From NCBI GenBank assembly GCA_018056275.1, contig JAGPFW010000020.1, positions 1 through 11,672 of the forward strand: DNA of 11,672 nucleotides, in the 5' to 3' direction. The position numbers and the translations under genes are program-made. Positions 5,538-11,672 of the stretch are shown here, piece after piece (the stretch's first letter is position 1; the number at the start of each line of letters is the position of its first letter). Below the pieces are notes generated by a model, which searched no databases, was not told where the DNA came from, and was given only the letters and a program-made list of their open reading frames with translations. Source of the DNA: Patescibacteria group bacterium. GTDB taxonomy: Bacteria > Patescibacteriota > WWE3 > UBA101185 > UBA10185.

Positions 5538-6221
5538 TTATTCTGCCGCGGTTGAATCTTCCTTTTCGCTATCCTCAGAGGCACCCTTTTCCCCTGTTGC
5601 CTCAACCCCAGCAACCAACTCCTCCTCACTCACTTCTTCATCCTCCTCAGCCTCTTCTGATTGAGCGTAATCCAATATGGCCACAATGGCATCTTCCTCT
5701 TGAGCCACAATTTCCACTTTCTCCCTATCGTACTGTAAATCCGAAACCTTAATACTATCCCCTATCTCTACCAACCCAGAAACATCAACCACAAACTCCT
5801 TAGGAAGATCAGCCGGCAATGCAGAAACCGTAATTTCACTTAGTTGCGTCAAGACAAGAGCCTCTTTAGTCTTTACCAAAGGAATAGATTCTTCTCCTTC
5901 AATGACAACGGGAACATCCACCTCAGTCTTTTCTTTTAGGTTCACCTTAAAAAAACGTGTATGTAAAACAGAATTATTAACAGGATTTAATTGCACATCA
6001 GAGATCAAAACCTTAAAAGGCTCTTTTTCCCCTTCAACAGCTAAATCCACAAGAGAAGTTTCACCTGCTTCTATATATGTATCCACAAACTCCTTATAAC
6101 CCACACTTAAAGGAATGGAGTCAATATCTGGCCCAAAAACTACAGCAGGGATTCTTTTTTCTCGTCGGACTTTTTTTGTTTTTTTACCAAGTTCTTTTCT
6201 TGGCTGTGCAATAATTTGCAT
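5538..6221 (-). CDS. rplY: Ribosomal protein bL25, Ctc/TL5 type
   Basis: This 227-residue protein is the long form of bL25 (general stress protein Ctc), which binds 5S rRNA in the large ribosomal subunit. The N-terminal 5S-binding domain covers about 3-93, including the basic stretch KKTKKVRREKRIPAVVFG and the conserved LISDVQLNPVNNSVLHTRFFKV. A second beta domain (about 100-184) contains LPKEFVVDVSGLVEIGDSIKVSDL, typical of the Ctc C-domain. The tail from 187 is strongly acidic (runs of Glu and Asp), common in the long form. The start at 6221 gives the expected MQIIAQPRKE N-terminus. Its first 82 nt lie inside the 3' end of the zinc-ribbon gene, read in another frame. No close Shine-Dalgarno is visible; AAAGG is about 17 nt upstream. 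The pair is probably cotranscribed. Confidence 0.93.
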   Translation of the reverse strand: MQIIAQPRKELGKKTKKVRREKRIPAVVFGPDIDSIPLSVGYKEFVDTYIEAGETSLVDLAVEGEKEPFKVLISDVQLNPVNNSVLHTRFFKVNLKEKTEVDVPVVIEGEESIPLVKTKEALVLTQLSEITVSALPADLPKEFVVDVSGLVEIGDSIKVSDLQYDREKVEIVAQEEDAIVAILDYAQSEEAEEDEEVSEEELVAGVEATGEKGASEDSEKEDSTAAE

Positions 6222-6520
6222 ATATTTGTTACTTTTAACCTTTCGTGTAGGTCCAAAATCTCATCGTAAGAGATTTGGTCCATTTTTAGAAACATCTTTA
6301 TTTCTTCCGGCTCCAGATCTGATATTAGTGGAACCGCCCCTATTGCAGAGGGAGTTACCGTTATCATGCTTTGAGCAGAACAATTTGAGCAAGTTGCATG
6401 CGCTACAAAGGCAAAAGGCGTTTCTGTAACCACAATAATATCTGCCTTTTCCAAAGAAGCCCCACATTTATAGCAAATTACTTTTTCTAAATGAGTTCTT
6501 TGCGCCTGCTTTTTATTCAT
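6140..6520 (-). CDS. Small double-CxxC zinc-ribbon protein, conserved hypothetical
   Basis: This 126-residue soluble protein has two CxxC knuckles, Cys16-Cys19 and Cys44-Cys47, spaced as in a zinc ribbon. A short beta-rich segment follows, then LEPEEIKMFL and ISYDEILDLHERLK (83-96). From memory, Patescibacteria carry a family with the same order: CxxC, a His near a second CxxC, a TDL-like turn, then a C-terminal DEVL-HE-L helix. The function of that family is unknown to me; nucleic-acid or protein binding would be a guess. After about residue 97, where the family motif normally ends, the protein continues with a Lys-rich tail encoded by the 82 nt that overlap rplY. It has its own promoter candidate (6539-6567) and lies between mutS and rplY. 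Confidence 0.75.
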   Translation of the reverse strand: MNKKQAQRTHLEKVICYKCGASLEKADIIVVTETPFAFVAHATCSNCSAQSMITVTPSAIGAVPLISDLEPEEIKMFLKMDQISYDEILDLHERLKVTNICKLLHSQEKNLVKKQKKSDEKKESLL

Positions 6521-6538
6521 AAAACTTAAAGCTAAAGC

Positions 6539-6567
6539 ATTCTACTGAGAAAATACGGCCTAGTCAA
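6539..6567 (-). promoter_or_regulatory. Strong candidate sigma-70 promoter of zinc-ribbon gene-rplY
   Basis: On the minus strand, TTGACT (6567-6562), exactly 17 nt, then TAGAAT (6544-6539): five of six consensus bases in each box. The start codon at 6520 is 18 nt beyond the -10, leaving a leader of about 12 nt with no Shine-Dalgarno. This lets the zinc-ribbon gene and rplY be expressed independently of mutS. Confidence 0.7.
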
Positions 6568-6583
6568 GAATTTTTGCCTTGAC
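6563..6583. repeat. Inverted repeat over the -35 box of the zinc-ribbon promoter
   Basis: GTCAAG (6563-6568) and CTTGAC (6578-6583) are perfect 6-bp arms separated by 9 nt. One arm contains most of the -35 box. It could be an operator, or a weak hairpin ending the mutS transcript, but no T tract follows directly on either strand. Confidence 0.45.
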
Positions 6584-6618
6584 AACAGTATTTTTCCCAA
6601 AACCGCCACTCTGCTCTG

Positions 6619-9150
6619 CTAATGTGATACTGTAACACGAAGTCCTCTAGATTCCAAATCCTGCAAGATCTTTTTTGCTTCCTTAGTCACCACCGAAGGA
6701 ATTCCCGCCATTTCGGCCACAGAGATACCGTAACTATGCTCTGCAGGTCCTTCAACCACTTTGTGTATAAATACAGGCTTCCCAAAGGAATCTTGCTTCA
6801 CCAAAACCGAAAGATTCACTACCTTTTCTGGATATTTTTTCTCCAAAGCGCAAAGTTCATGGTAATGGGTGGCAAAAAGAGTTTTGCAACCCAAATTTTG
6901 GGAAATCAAATACTCGGCTATTGACCAAGCTAAGCTTATCCCATCATAAGTGCTAGTTCCTCTTCCCACTTCGTCCATAATAACCAAACTGTTTTTTGTG
7001 GCGTTATTCAAGATATAAGCAACCTCCAACATTTCCAGCATAAAGGTGGAAACCCCCAAAGAAATCATATCTGAAGCTCCACTTCTTACAAAGATTTTAT
7101 CAACGGGTGTAATTTTGGCACTTCTTGCGGGAACAAAACATCCAATTTGTGCCAACAAAACTATGATAGCAACCTGTCTAATATAAACTGACTTCCCCGA
7201 CATATTTGGTCCAGTCAAAAGTAAAAGGCTAGCGCCTTTATCTGCTGGGCACTTTTTCTCGTTTTGGGATAAAAAGGTATCATTGGGATTAAAAGAACCT
7301 ACTTCAAGCAAACTCTCCACAACTGGGTGCCTTCCACCCTCAATTACTATATCCCCCGTTTCTATAAGTAAGGGTCTTACAAAACCTTTTGATAGGGCAA
7401 AATAAGAAAAACATAAATAGCAATCCAGTGTTGCTACAGCCAAAGCCGCTTCTTTAATATGTGAGGTATATTCAAGTGTTTTTTTGACCGCTTCCATAAA
7501 CAGCGCCAACTCAATCTCGTTTATCTTCTCCTCCGAAGAAAGGATGCGCTCTTCGTGATCCTTAAGCTCCTGAGTAATAAAGCGTTCTCCACCCACCATT
7601 GTTTGTTTCCTAATATAATTTGAGGGCACCAGCTCTAAATTTGCTTTGGTAACTTCTATATAATATCCATATACTTTATTAAACCGTACTTTAAGCGAAG
7701 AAATTCCCGTTTCCTGTCTTTGCTGCTTTTCCAAGTTTTCCAACCAATTCTTGCTTGAAGAGATACTTTCCTTAAGATTATCAAGTTCAACGCTTACTCC
7801 TGGGCAAATTATTCCTCCACTTTTTATGTCAACAGGGGCATTTTCTTTTATAGTTCTGTGTAAATATTGGGTTAAATCTTTTAGATCTAACAAAATCTTT
7901 TCTTCTATCTGAGCTAGAGAGTTTGGAAGATTTTCAGCGGAGAATTCAGAAAAGAAGCTCTTAATTTCCAAAACTTTATTTAGAGAGGATTCTAAAGACT
8001 TTAAATCCAAAGGATTACCTATTCCTACAGAAAGTCGTGACAAAATCCTTTCTATGTCGGTAATTTCCATTAAAAATTCCCGCAACTTTTCATAATAACC
8101 AACATGGGATATAAAAAAACCAACTGCATCGTAACGAGCTTCCAATTGCGCCATATCCTGTAATGGGGATCTTAACCAAGACCTCAAAAGGCGTGCGCCC
8201 ATAGAAGTACGCGTTTCATCCAAAAAAGAAATCAAGGATCCTTTTTTTGACCCAGTTCTAAGACAAGAAAAAATTTCTAGGTTCAACATGGTGGAAGGAT
8301 CTATGCTTACAACTCCTTCCTTATTTAAAAGACTAATAGTTGTTATGTGGGTAAGCGCGCTTTTCTGGGTACTAGACATATAGCCCAAGAGCAAAGCCCC
8401 CGCTTTCTGCGCTATTTTCTTATTTTCTATACCAAAGCTTGCAAGATTTTCCACAGAAAAGTGTTCTTTTAGGATCTTTTCGGAAGAGTTTAAATAAAAA
8501 TCAGCTTGAGCAAAAAAGCTTACACTCAAATTATTGTCAGATTTTACGAAATGCAAAATTTCTGGGTCATTATAAGCTTGGGCATCCAAAATGGCTTCTG
8601 TAGGAGAAAACTTATAAACCGTGTTCTTGAGAATTTCCTCCAATTGAGATTTTTCACCAAGTTCAAATTCCTGAACAAAAAATTCCCCCGTGGAAAGATC
8701 TGCTAAACTAATTCCCACCAAATGACCATTTTTGGGATTCTTCTGTTGCGTATAGACAACCGAAAAAATATAATTGTTTTCCCTTTTATCAAGACAACCT
8801 TCGGTCAGTAAAGTCCCTGGGGTTACTACACGCACTATTTCCCGTTGCATTAGGTTGTTTCCATTTGGCGTTCCCACTTGTTCGCAAATTGCTACATTGT
8901 ATCCCGCCTTTACCAAGCGAGGTAAATAAGAATCCACTGCGTGATAAGGAACCCCTGCCATGGGAATTTTCCCATCCTTGCCACGATCTCGGCTAGTTAG
9001 AGTAATATCCAAAACTTCTGCGCCTATTTTAGCGTCTTCCATAAACATTTCGTAAAAATCTCCTAGTCTAAAGAATATGATGCAATTGGGGTATTTTTCT
9101 TTTATTTGGGAGTATTGTTGCATCATTGGGGTAGCAAAGTTATTAGACAT
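6619..9150 (-). CDS. mutS: DNA mismatch repair protein MutS
   Basis: This 843-residue MutS1-type protein recognises mispaired and looped bases and starts post-replicative repair. The mismatch-reading Phe-X-Glu motif is intact (GDFYEMF, Phe32 and Glu34). The connector, lever and clamp domains fill the middle. The C-terminal ABC-type ATPase has Walker A TGPNMSGKS (646-654, Ser where GGKS is more usual), the ST-rich loop GASDMISLGVSTFMLEM, Walker B LVIMDE (722-727), GRGTSTYDG, and the ATHYHEL His region (about 760-766). A helical dimerisation segment with AEHSYGISVAEMAGIP follows. Length is close to E. coli MutS (853). Start ATG 9150 gives the usual TPMMQQY N-terminus. It has no Shine-Dalgarno and a -10-like box only 8 nt upstream. 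It is divergent from pgi, with 55 bp between them. No mutL lies in this window. Confidence 0.98.
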   Translation of the reverse strand: MSNNFATPMMQQYSQIKEKYPNCIIFFRLGDFYEMFMEDAKIGAEVLDITLTSRDRGKDGKIPMAGVPYHAVDSYLPRLVKAGYNVAICEQVGTPNGNNLMQREIVRVVTPGTLLTEGCLDKRENNYIFSVVYTQQKNPKNGHLVGISLADLSTGEFFVQEFELGEKSQLEEILKNTVYKFSPTEAILDAQAYNDPEILHFVKSDNNLSVSFFAQADFYLNSSEKILKEHFSVENLASFGIENKKIAQKAGALLLGYMSSTQKSALTHITTISLLNKEGVVSIDPSTMLNLEIFSCLRTGSKKGSLISFLDETRTSMGARLLRSWLRSPLQDMAQLEARYDAVGFFISHVGYYEKLREFLMEITDIERILSRLSVGIGNPLDLKSLESSLNKVLEIKSFFSEFSAENLPNSLAQIEEKILLDLKDLTQYLHRTIKENAPVDIKSGGIICPGVSVELDNLKESISSSKNWLENLEKQQRQETGISSLKVRFNKVYGYYIEVTKANLELVPSNYIRKQTMVGGERFITQELKDHEERILSSEEKINEIELALFMEAVKKTLEYTSHIKEAALAVATLDCYLCFSYFALSKGFVRPLLIETGDIVIEGGRHPVVESLLEVGSFNPNDTFLSQNEKKCPADKGASLLLLTGPNMSGKSVYIRQVAIIVLLAQIGCFVPARSAKITPVDKIFVRSGASDMISLGVSTFMLEMLEVAYILNNATKNSLVIMDEVGRGTSTYDGISLAWSIAEYLISQNLGCKTLFATHYHELCALEKKYPEKVVNLSVLVKQDSFGKPVFIHKVVEGPAEHSYGISVAEMAGIPSVVTKEAKKILQDLESRGLRVTVSH

Positions 9151-9158
9151 ACAGGGGT

Positions 9159-9164
9159 ATTTTA
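9159..9164 (-). promoter_or_regulatory. Candidate -10 box of mutS, near-leaderless
   Basis: TAAAAT on the minus strand lies 8 nt before ATG 9150. That would start transcription within a base or two of the start codon. No convincing -35 is seen 16-18 nt upstream, so support is modest. Confidence 0.4.
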
Positions 9165-9193
9165 CAATAGCAAGGGAGATTCGAAAAAATTGA

Positions 9194-9199
9194 TATACT
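9194..9199 (+). promoter_or_regulatory. Candidate -10 box of pgi, leaderless
   Basis: TATACT lies 6 nt before ATG 9206, so the mRNA would start at the start codon. There is no Shine-Dalgarno and no clear -35. The spacing matches that before the RT start. Confidence 0.45.
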
Positions 9200-9205
9200 T
9201 ACACC

Positions 9206-10306
9206 ATGCAACATAACCTTACGAATTACCTGCAAAAACTAAAAGAAAGTACCTTCCAAACAAGCTACACAACCGGAGAGAGCTTTCTACATCTTCCTTT
9301 TGATACCACTGTACTAAAAACAACAAAGGACGCTATTTTGAGTGCAAAAATAGATGTAAATGAAATAAAGCACATAGTCGTTATAGGAATTGGAGGATCC
9401 TGTTGGGGAGCAAAGGCTGTGTACGACGCACTAAAAAATGTAAAACCATTACCAGAAATGCATTTTTTAGACCAAATTGAGCCTGATATTATTGAACAAT
9501 TAAGCTTAAAATTGAGAGAATGCCCTGAAGAGCAAGCGATAATTGTTAACATAAGCAAATCGGGAACAACTACCGAGGTAGCAACTAATTACGATCTTCT
9601 CAAAGGATCCCTTTCTAATAAAAATTTCCCTGAATTTTTTATCCGTGGGAAGTCCGCAACAAATAAAGAAAAAGAAAATATTTTAACCCTCCCAGATAAC
9701 GTTGGGGGAAGATTTTCAGTTTTTTCAGCAGTAGGGTTGTTACCACTAGAGCTGGCGAGAGTAGAAACAACATCATTATTAGAAGGGGCTAAAACAGCCA
9801 CTAAAGAGTTTTATGCCAACCCAACAGAATTGACGCAACAGATCACATCAATTGAGGAGGCATACAAAAAAGGAAACCTTGTATATAACATGTTTGTCTT
9901 TACAAAAGAGCTTTTATCTTTGGCAGAATGGCAAAAACAGCTTTTGGGAGAAAGTCTTGGAAAAGACAAGAAAGGCATTTTGCCTATGATTTCGGAGGGA
10001 TCTAGAGATCTACACTCCCTACAACAATACTTTGTGGGAGGTAAAAAAATAGTACAGCACGAAATTATTTCTGTAACGGGAAAAAATAGCTACCAGGATC
10101 AGATAAAAAATGCAGTTTTGGAGATATATAAAGAGGAAAATATTGTTGCAAGAGAAACAACCTTGGAAGAATTAAGCGAATTTACTTTGGGAAAATTTAT
10201 GCAAAACAAATTTTTTGAGACTTTACTTTTGGCACACCTAATGGAAGTAAACCCTTTTGGACAACCAGATGTGGAGGGGTATAAGAGGAAACTGAAAAAA
10301 TTATAA
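9206..10306 (+). CDS. pgi: Glucose-6-phosphate isomerase, short form
   Basis: This enzyme interconverts glucose 6-phosphate and fructose 6-phosphate in the cytoplasm, at the second step of glycolysis. It is 366 residues, much shorter than the roughly 450 of Bacillus or 550 of E. coli enzymes, yet its core is complete. The first sugar-isomerase domain has GIGGSCWGA (61-69) and the phosphate-binding SKSGTTTE (117-124). Then come [13 protein letters not shown] with Arg169, [15 protein letters not shown] with catalytic Glu249, DLHS with His270, and [12 protein letters not shown] with Lys360. All expected catalytic positions are therefore present. The missing length is mainly at the N-terminus and in peripheral loops. 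Its promoter region is shared divergently with mutS. Its stop overlaps the end of rpoD by 6 nt, with no room for a terminator between the two genes. Confidence 0.95.
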   Translation: MQHNLTNYLQKLKESTFQTSYTTGESFLHLPFDTTVLKTTKDAILSAKIDVNEIKHIVVIGIGGSCWGAKAVYDALKNVKPLPEMHFLDQIEPDIIEQLSLKLRECPEEQAIIVNISKSGTTTEVATNYDLLKGSLSNKNFPEFFIRGKSATNKEKENILTLPDNVGGRFSVFSAVGLLPLELARVETTSLLEGAKTATKEFYANPTELTQQITSIEEAYKKGNLVYNMFVFTKELLSLAEWQKQLLGESLGKDKKGILPMISEGSRDLHSLQQYFVGGKKIVQHEIISVTGKNSYQDQIKNAVLEIYKEENIVARETTLEELSEFTLGKFMQNKFFETLLLAHLMEVNPFGQPDVEGYKRKLKKL

Positions 10307-11419
10307 ATAATCCCTAAGCCTCTTACTTCTTGAAGGGTGCCTTAGCTTTCTCAAAGCCTTAGCTTCAATCTGCCTTATTCGCTCACGAGTAACCCCAAAT
10401 TCTCTACCAACCTCTTCTAATGTACGCGCGCGCCCGTCCAGTAATCCAAAGCGCAACTCTAAAACACGCTTCTCCCTTCCACTTAAACTTTCCAAAACTT
10501 CCGCTATGTGTCCCTTTAACAATTCTTGGCTTGCAGACTCAAACGGGGATAAAGTCTTTTTATCTTCAATAAATTCTTTGAGTCTTGTATCTTCTTCTTT
10601 ACCCACAGGGGTTTCTATTGAAGCCGTTTTTTGGGCTATTTTAACTATTTGTTCCGCCTTTTCTAAGTCTATACCCATTTCCTTTGCTACTTCATCGGGT
10701 CTTATGGCACGCTCATATTTTTGCTCCAGCTGACGCTCAACCTTTTTGTATTTATTTATAGTTTCTACCATGTGAACAGGTATTCTTATGGTTCTAGCTT
10801 GATCCGCCAATGCACGAGTTATCGCTTGTCTTATCCACCAAGTAGCATAAGTAGAAAATTTAAAGCCACGCCTCCAATCAAATTTTTCTACAGCGCGCAT
10901 TAAACCCGTATTCCCCTCCTGAATTAAATCCAAAAAAGACAAACCCCTTCCCATATATTTTTTCGCTATAGAAACCACAAGTCTTAGATTAGCCCTTGTT
11001 AAATGCTCAAAAGAGGTAGCGTCATTTTTCTCTATGCCCTTTGCTAAATTCACTTCATCCTCTTCAGTTAAAAGCTCCACTTTTCCTATTTCTCGTAAGT
11101 ACATTCGGACGGGATCTGTAGATCTTGATTTACCATTTTCTAGCTTGGCCAAAATCCCTCTGGAAAAGGCGTCCAAATCCTCATCGGGAACTTGGGCAGC
11201 CATATCAAAAACACTAATCCCTTCTTTGCCAAGGCGCTCATAAAGCCTATCTAAAGAATCAATATGATCTTCTGCTGTAGGAAATACGGACAAAATCTCA
11301 TCTATGGTTAAATAACCCTGCTTTTTTCCTCTCAAAACAAGTTTTTGAATAGCCCTATCTTTTTCATCAACAATATTTTTTTTGTTGGTTTTTATATCAG
11401 ATATACTTTTTGTAGTCAT
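10301..11419 (-). CDS. rpoD: Primary RNA polymerase sigma factor RpoD (sigma-70)
   Basis: This 372-residue group 1 sigma factor directs RNA polymerase to housekeeping promoters. A short region 1.1-like N-domain (about 20-80) contains [11 protein letters not shown]. Region 1.2 begins at [17 protein letters not shown] (102-118). Region 2 spans [17 protein letters not shown] to the -10-reading helix [19 protein letters not shown] (186-204). Region 3 follows, and region 4.2 carries the -35-reading helix-turn-helix ([20 protein letters not shown], 333-352), ending in KRLRDYL. The large non-conserved insert between regions 1.2 and 2 of proteobacterial RpoD is absent, as in Gram-positive and CPR forms. 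It follows dnaG by 18 nt on the same strand, the conserved macromolecular-synthesis order, and is probably cotranscribed. No Shine-Dalgarno is visible. Consensus-like -10 boxes in the window fit this sigma type. Confidence 0.98.
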   Translation of the reverse strand: MTTKSISDIKTNKKNIVDEKDRAIQKLVLRGKKQGYLTIDEILSVFPTAEDHIDSLDRLYERLGKEGISVFDMAAQVPDEDLDAFSRGILAKLENGKSRSTDPVRMYLREIGKVELLTEEDEVNLAKGIEKNDATSFEHLTRANLRLVVSIAKKYMGRGLSFLDLIQEGNTGLMRAVEKFDWRRGFKFSTYATWWIRQAITRALADQARTIRIPVHMVETINKYKKVERQLEQKYERAIRPDEVAKEMGIDLEKAEQIVKIAQKTASIETPVGKEEDTRLKEFIEDKKTLSPFESASQELLKGHIAEVLESLSGREKRVLELRFGLLDGRARTLEEVGREFGVTRERIRQIEAKALRKLRHPSRSKRLRDYL

Positions 11420-11437
11420 ATTGCTTATTAATAAAGC

Positions 11438-11672
11438 CTATTTTAAAATTCTTTTCTTTTCTTCTATTTGAGCTGTAATCTCCCTTACAAGTTCCGAATT
11501 TCCCTCCATTTCGGCAAGTTCTAATTGCCTTCTCAACTTTTCAATACTAAACTTTGCAAAACGCTTCTCCAACCGAAGCAAAACCTCTTCCAATTCTATA
11601 GGCGATCTTTCTTCTTGCAAAGACAAATCCAGTTCCCAAAGATACAAATCTTGCACAAGCGTAGCCAAATGC
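11438..11672 (-). CDS. dnaG: DNA primase DnaG, C-terminal end (5' part outside window)
   Basis: About 77 C-terminal residues are visible, and the frame stays open past the window edge. The segment is almost all charged helix (LEEVLLRLEKRFAKFSIEKL, then a Glu/Lys-rich helix ending EEKKRILK), as in the helicase-binding C-domain of bacterial primases, which contacts DnaB at the replication fork. The catalytic zinc-binding and TOPRIM domains would lie outside the window. The identity rests mainly on position: directly upstream of rpoD on the same strand, with an 18-nt gap, as in the dnaG-rpoD operon of many bacteria. Sequence alone would allow only 'helical C-terminal domain'. The TTG at 11668 is an internal codon, not a start. 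Confidence 0.75.
   Translation of the reverse strand, partial: HLATLVQDLYLWELDLSLQEERSPIELEEVLLRLEKRFAKFSIEKLRRQLELAEMEGNSELVREITAQIEEKKRILK

Noticed and set aside
1..11672. CRISPR array, tRNA, rRNA or insertion sequence
   Set aside because: I saw no regularly spaced repeats, no cloverleaf or rRNA-like segments and no transposase. The RT is the only mobile-element-related gene.

Overview
The window is AT-rich bacterial DNA with densely packed genes, short intergenic gaps and the standard bacterial code: TGA ends the ABC-like gene, and no gene reads through it. The gene set is valS end, a type IV pilin, an L25/Ctc-type rplY, a small double-CxxC zinc-ribbon protein, mutS, a very short phosphoglucose isomerase, rpoD and the end of dnaG. 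The short enzymes, the zinc-ribbon family and the scarce Shine-Dalgarno sites make a Patescibacteria/CPR genome (perhaps Microgenomates) the best guess. That placement is inferred from gene content, not from a marker tree.

Layout: (1) 1-548 (+) is the 3' end of valS. (2) 569-4633 (-) is a tightly coupled three-gene operon, transcribed as reverse transcriptase, then an ABC-exporter-like membrane protein, then a membrane-anchored phospholipase-D-fold protein. The junctions are a 1-nt gap and a 4-nt ATGA overlap, and the last stop codon lies inside a terminator-like hairpin. (3) About 4634-5029 is non-coding and unusually rich in inverted repeats, including two that cross in pseudoknot order. 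(4) 5030-5479 (+) is a cysteine-rich prepilin, divergent from the RT operon. (5) 5538-9150 (-) holds mutS, the zinc-ribbon gene and rplY; the last two overlap by 82 nt. (6) 9206-10306 (+) is pgi. (7) 10301-11672 (-) is rpoD preceded by the end of dnaG, the classic dnaG-rpoD pair; rpoD and pgi share a TTATAA at their convergent stops.

The flanking genes are housekeeping. The accessory cassette between valS and rplY is the unusual part. All three proteins of the RT operon are intact full-length frames that depart from consensus at catalytic positions. The RT has Ala at the expected steric-gate position and VGDD in place of YxDD. The ABC-like protein keeps the exporter fold but has lost Walker A, the signature motif, the catalytic Glu and the H-loop. 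The PLD protein has HxH instead of HxK in its second motif. With the structured DNA next to the RT promoter, this is the best candidate here for an undescribed system, possibly an envelope-linked RT system. Its function cannot be read from the sequence.

Several genes (RT, pgi, mutS, and perhaps the zinc-ribbon gene) have a -10-like box only 6-18 nt before the start codon and no Shine-Dalgarno site, which suggests leaderless or near-leaderless mRNAs. The pilin is the exception, with a clear Shine-Dalgarno.
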